Of a DNA stretch of 64,000 bases, positions 1-8,249 are shown one piece after another (position 1 is the stretch's first letter; every line of letters begins with the position of its first letter). Below the pieces are notes generated by a model. That model saw only the letters and a list, made by a program, of their open reading frames with translations. It did no database searches and was not told the DNA's origin. The DNA is taken from the NCBI RefSeq assembly GCF_001278115.1, contig NZ_LIYD01000005.1, positions 852,924-916,923 of the forward strand, read 5' to 3'. Origin of the DNA: Flavobacterium akiainvivens (GTDB taxonomy: Bacteria > Bacteroidota > Bacteroidia > Flavobacteriales > Flavobacteriaceae). The position numbers and the translations under genes are program-made.

Positions 1-996
1 AGAAAAGCTAGCGAAATTTCAAAGGAAGCATTCGGTGAAGATGTTCAGGTTCGTGTTCAGAAAAAAAGTGAACAAATACGAAATTATGTAAATGAATCAG
101 CTCCTTGGCATAAACCATATCTAAATGAATTAGATATGTCTACCATTCCATACAATTTAAAAGACGAAAACATTGAACTTGCTTTACAGGAAGTAAAATT
201 CAGAAAAGAGCAAAAAACCAGAGCCGAACTTAAAACCCTTTTAGAGAATCCTGAAGTTTCTCATAATGGACAAATGGCAGAAGCTATTTCTAAAATTTCA
301 GAAATAGGAAAAAGCGATCTAGCGCATTATGTATTCAACAGAAAAATTGTTTTAGAAGCATTTCGTCAACTACTTAAGAGAAAAGAAGACGGCAAAGGAG
401 AATTAGAGAAGGACATTCATAATCTGATTTTCCCTATGGGCAAAACTTCTGAAAACTGCGATTATCAAGAACATAATTTATGGTTATTGGATGAACGGTT
501 AATTTTTTCCGAGTTTGTTGCGTCTGATAAGAAAATATCAACAAAGAAAGATGCTTTGGGAGAACCTGATTTAGTGGTATTTGATAAAAAGCAGTCATTT
601 AGAAGTGGAGACAATAATTATAGTAATCCTCTAATTATTTTTGAATTTAAACGTCCCAAAAGAGAAGCATATAAAACGGATGATGATCCGATAATGCAAA
701 TTGGAAAATATGTAAAGGATATTCGAGCTGGAAAATACGAAATGCCTGAAGGATTAGAGAAAATTAAAGTTAATGAATCAACACCAGTTTACGCTTATGT
801 AGTTTGTGATTTAACTCCTAAAATAAGAGAGTTTGCGGAGGAATTACATTCTCTGACCAAAAGCCCTGATGATGAAGGTTATTTCGGATTTTTAAGAGGA
901 TATAATATGTATGTTGAGGTAATCAGTTTTAAAAAGATGATGGACGATGCTACACTTAGAAATAAGATATTCTTTAAAAAGTTGCATCTTGAATAA
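1..996 (+). CDS. C-terminal part of a protein with a PD-(D/E)XK nuclease-like domain (5' end outside window)
   Basis: The reading frame is open from base 1, so the start is to the left and the ATG at 136 is only an internal methionine. The visible 331 residues begin with a helical stretch ending in APWHKPYL, which resembles the linker of Hsp90-like (GHKL) ATPase proteins that I know only by general resemblance. The second half has EPDLVVFD followed about 20 residues later by IIFEFKRPKR, the spacing and residues of a PD-(D/E)XK nuclease core (EPD, then ExK). I infer a large ATPase-nuclease protein of the kind often found among accessory or defence genes. The ATPase part is not visible, so that half of the call is inference. 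Confidence 0.55.
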   Translation, partial: RKASEISKEAFGEDVQVRVQKKSEQIRNYVNESAPWHKPYLNELDMSTIPYNLKDENIELALQEVKFRKEQKTRAELKTLLENPEVSHNGQMAEAISKISEIGKSDLAHYVFNRKIVLEAFRQLLKRKEDGKGELEKDIHNLIFPMGKTSENCDYQEHNLWLLDERLIFSEFVASDKKISTKKDALGEPDLVVFDKKQSFRSGDNNYSNPLIIFEFKRPKREAYKTDDDPIMQIGKYVKDIRAGKYEMPEGLEKIKVNESTPVYAYVVCDLTPKIREFAEELHSLTKSPDDEGYFGFLRGYNMYVEVISFKKMMDDATLRNKIFFKKLHLE

Positions 997-1003
997 TAAT
1001 TAG

Positions 1004-1405
1004 TTAGACGTTGTTTATTTGAATCTCAATAACTCGTCTAAAATCATCTACATCGCTACCAAACAGCAGATAACCTGAAAAACCTATATCTAAAATAGCC
1101 TTACCGACTTTCTCATCATCAATATCGCTATGAGCGATTAGCTTTATAGTTGAATATTGTATTTTCAATTCTTGAAGCTGTGCCAGCACATTTCTGTCGA
1201 AAAAATCAAGATCGATGATGCAAACATCAGGCAGTGTATTTAATGTTGACAATTGATGTAATCCATCTTCGATTGTTTCGGATCGGAATTTTATTTCAAA
1301 TCCTGAAGCCGTCAAGTCATTATATATCAAGTCTAAAATTGGGCTTTTATCATTGATAAAGGCGAGGGTAATTTTTTGTTGTGCTGTACCAGTTTCCATA
1401 TCCAT
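1004..1405 (-). CDS. stand-alone degenerate response-regulator receiver domain protein
   Basis: A 133-residue protein with the alternating hydrophobic strands of a receiver domain and nothing after it. The strand CIIDLDFFDR places an Asp at the phosphoacceptor position, and LIAHSD matches the beta-4 Ser/Thr region. The acidic pair after beta-1 is replaced by NDKS, and the Lys expected after GYLL is missing (GYLLFGSD), so phosphorylation chemistry is doubtful. It is convergent with the partial gene on its left (8 bp apart) and reads away from the HTH pair. It may be an adaptor or regulator of the conjugative element, which is inference. Start chosen at the first ATG; an internal Met two codons later is equally possible. 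Confidence 0.6.
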   Translation of the reverse strand: MDMETGTAQQKITLAFINDKSPILDLIYNDLTASGFEIKFRSETIEDGLHQLSTLNTLPDVCIIDLDFFDRNVLAQLQELKIQYSTIKLIAHSDIDDEKVGKAILDIGFSGYLLFGSDVDDFRRVIEIQINNV

Positions 1406-1466
1406 ATAATTTTAAGTTAATGGAGTTCCTGCACAAAAAAGAAAGCGCAGGCAACTACACTTACCG

Positions 1467-1576
1467 CACATTGAGGTACTGGTATACCCGACAACGAATA
1501 AGCGAGCGCCCACGCCTATGGCATGAGCGTTCTTCCTTATCGTCCCGTTGTCTAAAAATTACCAGTTTTCAATGTG
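1467..1576. repeat. long imperfect inverted repeat / hairpin
   Basis: Left arm 1467-1495 (cacattgag...acaac) pairs imperfectly with right arm 1547-1576 (gttgt...caatgtg). The inner flanks continue the pairing (cgaataagcgagcgc against gcgttcttccttatcg), leaving only a short loop around 1520. It lies in the roughly 270-bp gap between the receiver gene and the HTH genes, with no convincing ORF inside. It could be a structured RNA or leader, or a relic of a small element. Confidence 0.5.
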
Positions 1577-1673
1577 GGACTTAAAGCAAAAACACTTTAA
1601 GATTTTCTATATTTTCAATAGCAAAGATACTAAACTCGTTCTTATAAGAAAACATAATCTGGACTGACTTTGG

Positions 1674-1979
1674 TTATAATCTATCTGTCTTATCGCCAAC
1701 ATAATTCTGTTCCAATACAGTCATAATATCACTTTCCTTATAGAGTATCTTGCCACCTATCTGAATATATGGTAGGATATTGTCATCACGATATTGCTGT
1801 AAAGTCCTTTTGCTGATATGCAATAGCCCACACACATCTTCGCTCGACAAATAAATTTCTCCGTTCATTACAGGACGGTAATTTTTCAATATACTTTCGA
1901 TGTGGTTTTTCAATTGCATTATCATTTCTTGATAGGCAATGATTTCTTCCGTATCATTTGTCAATAAATCCATTTTCAT
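1674..1979 (-). CDS. helix-turn-helix (excisionase/MerR-like) DNA-binding protein
   Basis: A 101-residue protein with an N-terminal helix (residues 10-35) and a C-terminal winged HTH of the HTH_17/excisionase type: LSSEDVCGLLHISKRTLQQY, then a wing with YIQIGGKILYKESDI. Such small proteins are standard in Bacteroidota conjugative transposons, where they act in excision or in control of transfer genes. Its start overlaps the end of the upstream HTH gene by 26 nt, so the two are probably cotranscribed and coupled. The exact role (excisionase or repressor) cannot be decided from sequence. Confidence 0.75.
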   Translation of the reverse strand: MKMDLLTNDTEEIIAYQEMIMQLKNHIESILKNYRPVMNGEIYLSSEDVCGLLHISKRTLQQYRDDNILPYIQIGGKILYKESDIMTVLEQNYVGDKTDRL

Positions 1980-2265
1980 TGGTGTTGTACGGTTGTCCGG
2001 CTTTGAGCAAAGCCTGCACGTCCGAGAGTTTATAATAATTTTTGCGGTTCAGTTTAGAATATGGCAATAAGCCTTTGTCCTTGTAGGTCTGCAAAGTTCG
2101 TTTGGTAATGCTCATCATCAAACAAACTTCCTGGTTATCCAGCCATTTTTCTTCCTTGAAAATTGAGGTGTATTTTTGGGTAGCATTTTCGGTGAATTCC
2201 AAAAGTTCCTTTAGTTCATTCTTCATTCCTTCCAATGTAGATTTTTGTATTGCGATAACTTCCAT
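1954..2265 (-). CDS. helix-turn-helix (excisionase/MerR-like) DNA-binding protein
   Basis: A 103-residue protein when started at the ATG at 2265. The frame is open further upstream to 2376, but those 37 residues are Cys/His-rich and unlike the family. An N-terminal helix is followed by the HTH WLDNQEVCLMMSITKRTLQT and a wing ending in YYKLSDVQALL. It is a paralogue of the next gene downstream, with the same architecture and spacing, and the two overlap by 26 nt as a two-gene operon. It probably controls excision or transfer genes, and sits back-to-back with the MarR cargo operon. Confidence 0.72.
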   Translation of the reverse strand: MEVIAIQKSTLEGMKNELKELLEFTENATQKYTSIFKEEKWLDNQEVCLMMSITKRTLQTYKDKGLLPYSKLNRKNYYKLSDVQALLKAGQPYNTNENGFIDK

Positions 2266-2455
2266 AATATGCTCAATTTTTCTGTGGAAGTCGAAATTAT
2301 AGATGCTTCTTACAGGAATGGAAAATGTGCGACTAATTGGCTTTGAAAGGCAGTATTTGGCCGTATAGTGACACATGTAAATATATTACTATAGTACGTT
2401 AAACTACCATATCTGCATTTCTAATAAAAAAAAGGGAAAATGTTTTTATTTTGTT

Positions 2456-2478
2456 GTCACATATATTATATTTGTGAC
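2456..2478. promoter_or_regulatory. palindromic operator candidate over the promoter of the VOC-NmrA-EVE-MarR operon
   Basis: Ten-base arms GTCACATATA and TATTTGTGAC around a 3-bp centre match in 9 of 10 positions. The palindrome covers a sequence fitting the Bacteroidota -7 box (TATATTTG, 2467-2474), 22 bp before the first ATG. MarR-family dimers bind palindromes of this size, and the last gene of the operon is a MarR regulator, so autorepression is the natural inference. Confidence 0.5.
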
Positions 2479-2495
2479 TACAAAATTTAAATAAA

Positions 2496-2855
2496 ATGAA
2501 ACAATTAACATTCGCCTCATTACAAGTGAGTAATCTTGAGGCTTCAAAAGAATTTTACACCAAAAAATTAGGCTTTGAAATAGACAATGCTAATCCACAA
2601 GCTTGCATTTTTACCTATAACAAAGGACAGGCTAGCTTTGCGATCCGCACACCACTTGAACCGATTGAAGGCCGTGAATTAGGAATTGGTGTTGCCCTTT
2701 GGTTTGCTGTAGATGAAAATGTAGACGAGCTAAGAGAAAAACTTATAGCGAAAGGTTTAACGGATGTGCTTCCTATCATTGAAACGCCTTTTGGTAGAGC
2801 ATTTCACGTAAAAGACATTGATGGTTATAAACTTACTTTTTTAAACGAAAAATAA
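2496..2855 (+). CDS. VOC family (glyoxalase/bleomycin resistance-like) protein
   Basis: A 119-residue protein covering one vicinal-oxygen-chelate module pair: FASLQVSNLEASKEFYTKKL is the typical opening with the first beta strand and helix, and FGRAFHVKDIDGYKLTFLNE the typical close. Members bind a metal or sequester toxic small molecules; the substrate cannot be inferred. It is the first gene of a four-gene operon ending in a MarR regulator, 10 bp before the NmrA-like reductase. This suggests an inducible response to an electrophile or aldehyde. Confidence 0.85.
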   Translation: MKQLTFASLQVSNLEASKEFYTKKLGFEIDNANPQACIFTYNKGQASFAIRTPLEPIEGRELGIGVALWFAVDENVDELREKLIAKGLTDVLPIIETPFGRAFHVKDIDGYKLTFLNEK

Positions 2856-2865
2856 TATCATAACA

Positions 2866-3750
2866 ATGAAATTATTAGTAACAGGAGCTACAGGTAGCTT
2901 AGGAAGCAAGGTTATCAACCAGTTGAAAGAAAAAACAGCAGGAGAAAATATCGTTGCGTTTGTAAGAGACGATAACGCCGAACTAGCAAAGCAATATGCA
3001 AAAGAAGGCACCGAATTAAAGGTTGGCGATTATGCTGATGTAGCAAGTTTAGAAAACGCCTTTAAAGGAATTGATATTATCTATTTTATTTCTGGTGGAG
3101 ACGATAATCTAAGAGCCCAACTTCATAAAAATGTAGTGGATGCCGCAACAAAAGTTGGCGTAAAACACATTGTGTATACAAGCTCTATGTGGAAAGACGA
3201 AAGCGCTGCTTCTCCATTGGCTGAACTAGTGGAATCTCATTTGAAGACTGAAATAGCACTTAAAAATTCGGGAGTTAATTACACTATTTTGAAACATAAT
3301 TTATATGCTGAAGTAATAGAAATGATGATTGGCGATAAAAATCAATTGCTAAGATCCAAAATGTTTTATCTGCCTGCAGCAAACGGATTAGCATCTTTTG
3401 TACCCAAAAATGATTTAGCAGAAGCAGCAGCAAATATACTTTTGAATCCCACAAATTACATCAATAAAGTACTGACGTTTAACGGTAGTGAACAAATTAC
3501 TTTTGCAGAAGTAGCTGAACAATTATCAGAAATTTTAAACGAACCTATTAAATACATTTCTCCCGAGGTAGACGAATTCAAAGCTCAAATGAGTAAATTT
3601 GGTGTGCCGCAACATGCAATTGAAATCCTAACGACCTTTAGCGTAGCTATTGCAGATGGAGAGTTTGATCAAGAATCAAATGATTTGCAGACTGTCCTAA
3701 GAAGAAATACTACTCCATTATCAGATTTCTTACAAGAAACATATCAATAA
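2866..3750 (+). CDS. NmrA/atypical SDR family NAD(P)-binding oxidoreductase
   Basis: A 294-residue protein opening with the Rossmann motif VTGATGSLGSKV (GxxGxxG form) and FVRDD after beta-2, with YFISGGDD and HIVYTSSMW further on. This is the layout of NmrA-like quinone reductases of the QOR2/YtfG kind, which lack the YxxxK pair of classical SDRs. It likely reduces a quinone or another electrophile with NAD(P)H. It lies 10 bp after the VOC gene, and its stop overlaps the start of the EVE gene by one base (TAATG), so the genes are translationally coupled. Confidence 0.82.
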   Translation: MKLLVTGATGSLGSKVINQLKEKTAGENIVAFVRDDNAELAKQYAKEGTELKVGDYADVASLENAFKGIDIIYFISGGDDNLRAQLHKNVVDAATKVGVKHIVYTSSMWKDESAASPLAELVESHLKTEIALKNSGVNYTILKHNLYAEVIEMMIGDKNQLLRSKMFYLPAANGLASFVPKNDLAEAAANILLNPTNYINKVLTFNGSEQITFAEVAEQLSEILNEPIKYISPEVDEFKAQMSKFGVPQHAIEILTTFSVAIADGEFDQESNDLQTVLRRNTTPLSDFLQETYQ

Positions 3751-4181
3751 TGTCAATTAGAGAGCCAAAATATTGGATAATCGTGGCTTCAAAAGACCAC
3801 GTAAAATCGGCTATGAAACAGGGGATTGCACAATCCTGTCACGGAAAAGTTGCTCCATTAAAGCGAATGCAAAAAGATGATTTTTTGCTATTTTATTCGA
3901 GCAAAATGACACTTGGAAAACCTGAAAGCTGTCAAGAGTTTACAGCAATTGGAAAAGTGATAGACAATGAAATATATCAGTATCAGGTTTCAGAAGATTT
4001 TTGTCCGTCTAGACGTAATATTCATTTTTTTGGAAGTAAAGACACCTCAATTATTCCTTTAATCAATGATTTAGATTTTATTCAAAACAAAAAAAGTTGG
4101 GGATACCCATTCCGCTTTGGAATTCTTGAAATCAACCAACATGATTTTGATTTAATTTCATCAAAAATGCTTCAAAATTAA
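3750..4181 (+). CDS. EVE domain-containing protein (UPF0310 type)
   Basis: A 143-residue protein filled by one EVE domain (PUA-like fold): YWIIVASKDHVKSAMKQGI at the N terminus, KRMQKDDFLLFYSS in the middle, and SWGYPFRFGILEI near the end. EVE domains bind modified nucleobases; some act in restriction or RNA modification recognition, others are household proteins of unknown role. Here it is coupled (1-nt overlap) to an NmrA-like reductase and followed one base later by marR, an unexpected partner set. The target is unknown. Confidence 0.85.
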   Translation: MSIREPKYWIIVASKDHVKSAMKQGIAQSCHGKVAPLKRMQKDDFLLFYSSKMTLGKPESCQEFTAIGKVIDNEIYQYQVSEDFCPSRRNIHFFGSKDTSIIPLINDLDFIQNKKSWGYPFRFGILEINQHDFDLISSKMLQN

Positions 4182-4182
4182 T

Positions 4183-4650
4183 ATGATAAAAAAAATAGAA
4201 TTTCAGTTTAAAAGCCCAGAAGAAAGCCCAGGATATTTATTAGGACAGTTAACTTTACTGTGGCAACGGAAACAGAAAAAGGTCTTAGACCCATTAAACC
4301 TGACACAGACACAATTTGTTCTTTTGGCAGCATTAGGCTGGCTTTCCAGAGAAAACGATAACGTGACACAGGTAGATATTGCTAATCAGGGAAATGCAGA
4401 CAGAATGATGGTTTCCAAAGTACTGAGAACACTGGAGGAAAAGAAATTTATAAGCCGGCACGAACATAAAACCGACACAAGAGCCAAGGTAATAAAATTG
4501 ACCGATGAAGGTGCGAAAGTTCTTCAAGAAGCATTATTAGCTATTGAGAATGCAGACGTCGAATTTTTCTCAATCCTTGGTACGGATAAACTTTCTGTCT
4601 TCAATGTGAATATGGTTAATGTAATTAGACAAAATAAAGAGGTTGAATAA
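4183..4650 (+). CDS. MarR family transcriptional regulator
   Basis: A 155-residue winged-helix protein. Helices of the dimer interface (residues 15-45) precede the HTH (VTQVDIANQGNADRMMVSKV) and the wing (HEHKTDTRAKVIKLTDEG), followed by C-terminal dimer helices. The DTRAK wing is the MarR signature. It is the last gene of the VOC-NmrA-EVE operon and the likely repressor of it through the palindrome at 2456-2478. The end of the gene forms one arm of a terminator hairpin. Confidence 0.9.
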   Translation: MIKKIEFQFKSPEESPGYLLGQLTLLWQRKQKKVLDPLNLTQTQFVLLAALGWLSRENDNVTQVDIANQGNADRMMVSKVLRTLEEKKFISRHEHKTDTRAKVIKLTDEGAKVLQEALLAIENADVEFFSILGTDKLSVFNVNMVNVIRQNKEVE

Positions 4651-4664
4651 TTACAACCTCTTTT
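4636..4664. terminator. bidirectional rho-independent terminator between marR and traQ
   Basis: A perfect 10-bp stem (AAAGAGGTTG / CAACCTCTTT) with an 8-nt loop, T-rich on the plus side and A-rich on the left. It includes the last codons of marR and sits 9 bp before the traQ stop, so it can serve both convergent operons. Confidence 0.8.
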
Positions 4665-4672
4665 CACTATAG

Positions 4673-5122
4673 TTAATCAGTACTGTTAAATTGAAAGCTG
4701 ATCTGCCTTTCATTTCCAAAGCTATCCGAAATCCAAACATCAAATGATTGTGATACGGCAGATGCCGAGGTATAGTACAAACGGAACTGCTCGGTTGGTA
4801 ACTCGTACAAATCATTGGGCAGGTATGGCGGCTCATCGTAATACCTAAGTGTGCCCTGTCCGTCAAACTGGAAGTAGCGAAGAAAATATTGCGTGTTGCT
4901 GTAATTCCCAGTACGCTGTATGGTAATGCGTATCTCTACGGTTTGCCCGTTGGCAACGTCTTTAGGCACTGGCATTACATTAACCTCGAAAGGAAAGTCG
5001 TTTTGTATTTCGAGTTCATCATCTTTGCTACAAGATACCAAAGTAACTGAAGCTGTTAAGATTGCCAAGAGTGCATACATCGGCAACAATCCTATTTTGA
5101 ATTTATTAAAAATTGTTATCAT
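4673..5122 (-). CDS. traQ: conjugal transfer protein TraQ (DUF3872), lipoprotein
   Basis: A 149-residue protein with an N-terminal hydrophobic segment ending in a lipobox-like VTLVSC at about residues 26-31, giving a predicted periplasm-facing lipoprotein. The mature part is a beta-rich DUF3872 domain (FEVNVMPVPKDVANGQTVEI...). DUF3872 is TraQ of CTnDOT-type elements, an envelope part of the mating apparatus with no known enzymatic role. It is the last gene of the tra operon, 12 bp after traO. Confidence 0.85.
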   Translation of the reverse strand: MITIFNKFKIGLLPMYALLAILTASVTLVSCSKDDELEIQNDFPFEVNVMPVPKDVANGQTVEIRITIQRTGNYSNTQYFLRYFQFDGQGTLRYYDEPPYLPNDLYELPTEQFRLYYTSASAVSQSFDVWISDSFGNERQISFQFNSTD

Positions 5123-5134
5123 TGTTTTTACGTT

Positions 5135-5695
5135 TTAAAAATTAAACCTTAATCCCACACCTGCGGATGGTCGGAACTGTTTCAAGTCTGTACCCCACAA
5201 TACCTTTGTACGCCCTTGCAGAACTAATACAAATCGGTCGGACAGGTACGTTTCGAATGTGAGCCGTCCACGAGCTCCGTAGATGAAATTATCCACGCTT
5301 ATTATTTTCGCTCCGTCATACAACATTGCTTCGCCTCGGTTGATGCTTTCATAACCGACTACGCCTGTTATTGCGGCATTCAGCGTGATGTTTTTATGGG
5401 CATCACCTAAAAGAAAGAAACTGTAACCGCCTTCAGCAGTATAAGTTTCCTGCGGGATACGGAGATTTTTGTAATCGTGGTATTGATGGGAATATTCCAA
5501 CGCCCAAAGCTGGTAGTTTCCATTTTTCCCGTTTACGGTCATTCCGATATTGATGTAATAATCGTTACCGATTTTATCATCGGACAGCACACCTGTACTC
5601 ACTTCCAATCCTTTCTGTTTCGGCAACATTCGTTGTGCCTGTGTAACTGTGATGGTCATAAAGATGAGCATCACGCTATAGATATACTTTTTCAT
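5135..5695 (-). CDS. traO: conjugal transfer protein TraO, outer-membrane beta-barrel-like
   Basis: A 186-residue protein with a signal peptide (residues 1-20, cut near VTQAQ) and alternating strands ending in the aromatic beta-signal GVGLRFNF, as in small outer-membrane barrels. This fits TraO of Bacteroidota conjugative transposons, probably part of the outer-membrane end of the channel. It lies 20 bp downstream of traN and 12 bp before traQ. Length agrees with the family (about 190). Confidence 0.85.
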   Translation of the reverse strand: MKKYIYSVMLIFMTITVTQAQRMLPKQKGLEVSTGVLSDDKIGNDYYINIGMTVNGKNGNYQLWALEYSHQYHDYKNLRIPQETYTAEGGYSFFLLGDAHKNITLNAAITGVVGYESINRGEAMLYDGAKIISVDNFIYGARGRLTFETYLSDRFVLVLQGRTKVLWGTDLKQFRPSAGVGLRFNF

Positions 5696-5715
5696 ATAAT
5701 TACTTTAAAAGGGTA

Positions 5716-6615
5716 TTAAAATTTCAGATGCATATCGTTAATCAAACGAGCCTTGATTAAATCTGAATTCTCTACTTGGAGCGTTTGATGCCTACCTCCG
5801 TTTTTCTCGAAAATTTCTATCAGCAGCACTTTGTCATCGGCAATGGTAAACTGGTCTAACAGGAACACATTTTGCTCGGTTAATTTGCCGCCAATCTCAT
5901 CCAATGGCTTGTAAGTTCGAAGCGGTATCATCGGGCGCTCCTGCACAACCGTACGCTTGGCTACCTTTTTATCCACTACCTTGAAATTGATAAAATCAAT
6001 CTGAAACGGCACATTGGTACGGTTTCTCAATTCCGTATGGAAATAGTATTTGCCGTTGTGTATGTAAATGCCTTTTAGGATAAACTGAATGCCGAAACTC
6101 TTAGCCCCGATATGCTTTACAACACGTTTGTCCTTTTTGTAAATGGTTTCCAAGAGCAAGCCTGCCAATGAGGGCGAATTGTTACCCAATTCTTCAAAAA
6201 GCACATCGTTCCCGTTGGCTTTATCTACTGCCTTCTGCATTGTCAAAAGGTCATAGCTCAAGGCTTCAGGATACAAACTGTAAAATACATTGAAGCTGTA
6301 AAAACGTCCGTCATTCGTGATAACAGAGAAATTAGTTTCCGGCTCAAAATCCCTAACCGATGCTTTTACACGCAACACATTTTCTGCATCATCTGCTTTT
6401 CCAGCAATCAGATATTCACTTCCCAAATCCACATAACGGATGGAAGTCGGGAAAATCAGGTGTGAAGTTTTATCGTAGGTCACTTCCATTTTGTACGGCT
6501 CTATCTTACCTAATGCAAGCGGAGTTTTTGATTTTGCACTATCTTGTGCGAAAGAGGTCACCGTTAGACCCATTGTCAGGGCAAATACCCCAAATATTTT
6601 AAAAATATTTTTCAT
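5716..6615 (-). CDS. traN: conjugative transposon protein TraN
   Basis: A 299-residue secreted protein: signal peptide residues 1-24 (cut after TSFAQ), then a beta-rich domain with HLIFPTSIRYVDLGSEYLIAGK, the hallmark of TraN (DUF4138), ending in LKF. By position and family it is the VirB9-like periplasmic/outer-membrane ring component that works with TraM and TraO. It lies 24 bp after traM. Length is normal for the family. Confidence 0.88.
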   Translation of the reverse strand: MKNIFKIFGVFALTMGLTVTSFAQDSAKSKTPLALGKIEPYKMEVTYDKTSHLIFPTSIRYVDLGSEYLIAGKADDAENVLRVKASVRDFEPETNFSVITNDGRFYSFNVFYSLYPEALSYDLLTMQKAVDKANGNDVLFEELGNNSPSLAGLLLETIYKKDKRVVKHIGAKSFGIQFILKGIYIHNGKYYFHTELRNRTNVPFQIDFINFKVVDKKVAKRTVVQERPMIPLRTYKPLDEIGGKLTEQNVFLLDQFTIADDKVLLIEIFEKNGGRHQTLQVENSDLIKARLINDMHLKF

Positions 6616-6639
6616 TATTTTATTTATTTGAATTCAACA

Positions 6640-7965
6640 TTATTGTTTGGATACAAGGAAGACTTGATGCCCTGCCTTTAGCGTAACTTTTGGCGTCCTG
6701 ACTTTTTTGGCGAAATAGCCCGAAATGCCCTGTACCACGCCACGGCTTAAATCAGCCGCAACCTGTTGCCCGGCAGATTGGGTAAGCATCAGGCTTGTTC
6801 CCGATTGCTGGCTCATATTCCTAGCCATTTCAGTAAGGGCATTCATTTCAGGAGAATATGGAACGTACAATCCTTGCTGTCCGTCCAGATCGTAGATGGT
6901 AATCTCAACCGGAATGATATTTCCATCCAATTCTACAGAGGTTACTTTTAGCTGTAAACGTCCTCCCTGAAATTTGGCAATTGCTGTTAAAATAGTCCCT
7001 TTGGGGATCGTACGGCTGGGTGTTTTAGCAGCTTCGAGCAAGCGTAATCGAACTCCTGTCTCTCCAACTACAGTTTGTGCATCGTGTACGCAGGCTTTGA
7101 TACTATTTTTAGGTTGTGCGACCTGATGGGCAGAACCTTCGGTATAAAAACGGCTGTTCTTGGTCTGGCTCCAGTCGGCTAAAAAGACACTATCGCTAGG
7201 CTCACGGTACAATGCAGATACTGTGTTTTTTCTTGCTGAAGTGAACGATACAAAATGTTCTTTTTGTGTAGAAACCTTTGAAGCTGGAATGGCATCTTTT
7301 GCAGGCACGGCTTCTGCTGAATTTGTACCTGTCGGAAGATACTTTGCCGCCATCTGATAGGACTTTTCCATTAATGCCAATTGGTCATCAACGGTTGTTG
7401 TTTTAGGTACATCCTTTTCTGCCAATTGTTCTTTCAAATCGTCTAGCTGTCTGCGGAGTTCTATCGTTTCACGATTATCATCCTGGTAAAAAGAACCCAA
7501 TGTAGATTGTGCGTTACGGTAGCTGTTGACTGTCGGATTACCGTATCCGCTAGATTTTTTGCTCACAGGGTTCTGCTCTTCATCAATGGGTTCATCTAAT
7601 GCATCTTCCCCTTTATCAGTATTCCAGTAATCGGAAAGCGTTGTCAAGGCATTTCGTTTTTCAGCATCCTTTTGTTCCAGCATTTCCTGCTCATAGGCTT
7701 TTTGCTTGTCTGACTGCATTCCTGCTTCGGTAGCTTGGGGAACCGCATCGTTCAGCCCGATGTTCTCAATTTCCTTCTTGTCTTCCGATGGTTTAAAGAT
7801 GAGGTACATACAGCCAAGGAAAACGATACCCATCAATCCGAATATGAGTGGCTTTTTAAGCTTTTCAATTTTGGTATGTCTAGTGGCTTGCAGTACATCA
7901 GCGGTGTCTTTCGGGCTACCCTCGGTTACCCGAACCACCGTCTTTTTATTTTCATTTTCTTTCAT
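6640..7965 (-). CDS. traM: conjugative transposon protein TraM (VirB10-like)
   Basis: A 441-residue protein with a short cytoplasmic N terminus, one membrane segment (LIFGLMGIVFLGCMYLIF, about residues 39-56), a low-complexity linker with a coiled coil (ELRRQLDDLKEQLAEK), and a C-terminal beta domain with RTIPKGTILTAIAKF and VPYSPEMNALTEMARN. This is the VirB10/TrbI-like plan of TraM, spanning from inner membrane to the outer ring. Its start overlaps the traL stop by 14 nt. Confidence 0.9.
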   Translation of the reverse strand: MKENENKKTVVRVTEGSPKDTADVLQATRHTKIEKLKKPLIFGLMGIVFLGCMYLIFKPSEDKKEIENIGLNDAVPQATEAGMQSDKQKAYEQEMLEQKDAEKRNALTTLSDYWNTDKGEDALDEPIDEEQNPVSKKSSGYGNPTVNSYRNAQSTLGSFYQDDNRETIELRRQLDDLKEQLAEKDVPKTTTVDDQLALMEKSYQMAAKYLPTGTNSAEAVPAKDAIPASKVSTQKEHFVSFTSARKNTVSALYREPSDSVFLADWSQTKNSRFYTEGSAHQVAQPKNSIKACVHDAQTVVGETGVRLRLLEAAKTPSRTIPKGTILTAIAKFQGGRLQLKVTSVELDGNIIPVEITIYDLDGQQGLYVPYSPEMNALTEMARNMSQQSGTSLMLTQSAGQQVAADLSRGVVQGISGYFAKKVRTPKVTLKAGHQVFLVSKQ

Positions 7966-8239
7966 AAATCTTATTTTTTAAAATTGTTGATACACTATCC
8001 TGCAACCTTGCAGGACTTTCCCTTTTTTTGAGGACAGGGTTTTCGATATGCTCAATTTTCATATCGTTTTCAGACTTTCCCGTATCGTACCAAACCTTGG
8101 CAATCACACCTGCGGTAAGCATCAGATAACCCACAAAAAAGTAAAGGGTATATTGGTGCTGTTTGCCTATGGGTAATTCCCGCCATCGGTCGTCCAATCG
8201 GTCAAAGTACCTGTCCATATTTGCTCTTAATTTTTTCAT
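7952..8239 (-). CDS. traL: conjugal transfer protein TraL (DUF3989)
   Basis: A 95-residue protein with a basic N terminus (RANMDRYFDRLDDRWRELP) and one membrane segment (YTLYFFVGYLMLTAGVIAKVW written as about residues 31-51). Size and topology match TraL of CTnDOT-type operons, a small inner-membrane part. It overlaps the traM start by 14 nt, which implies translational coupling, and follows the unknown 146-residue gene by 10 bp. Confidence 0.78.
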   Translation of the reverse strand: MKKLRANMDRYFDRLDDRWRELPIGKQHQYTLYFFVGYLMLTAGVIAKVWYDTGKSENDMKIEHIENPVLKKRESPARLQDSVSTILKNKIYERK

Positions 8240-8249
8240 ACTTTAATGG

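Noticed and set aside
1954..2376. Longer 140-residue form of the first HTH protein
   Set aside because: The extra 37 residues are unlike the family, and the paralogue starts at the position matching the ATG at 2265.
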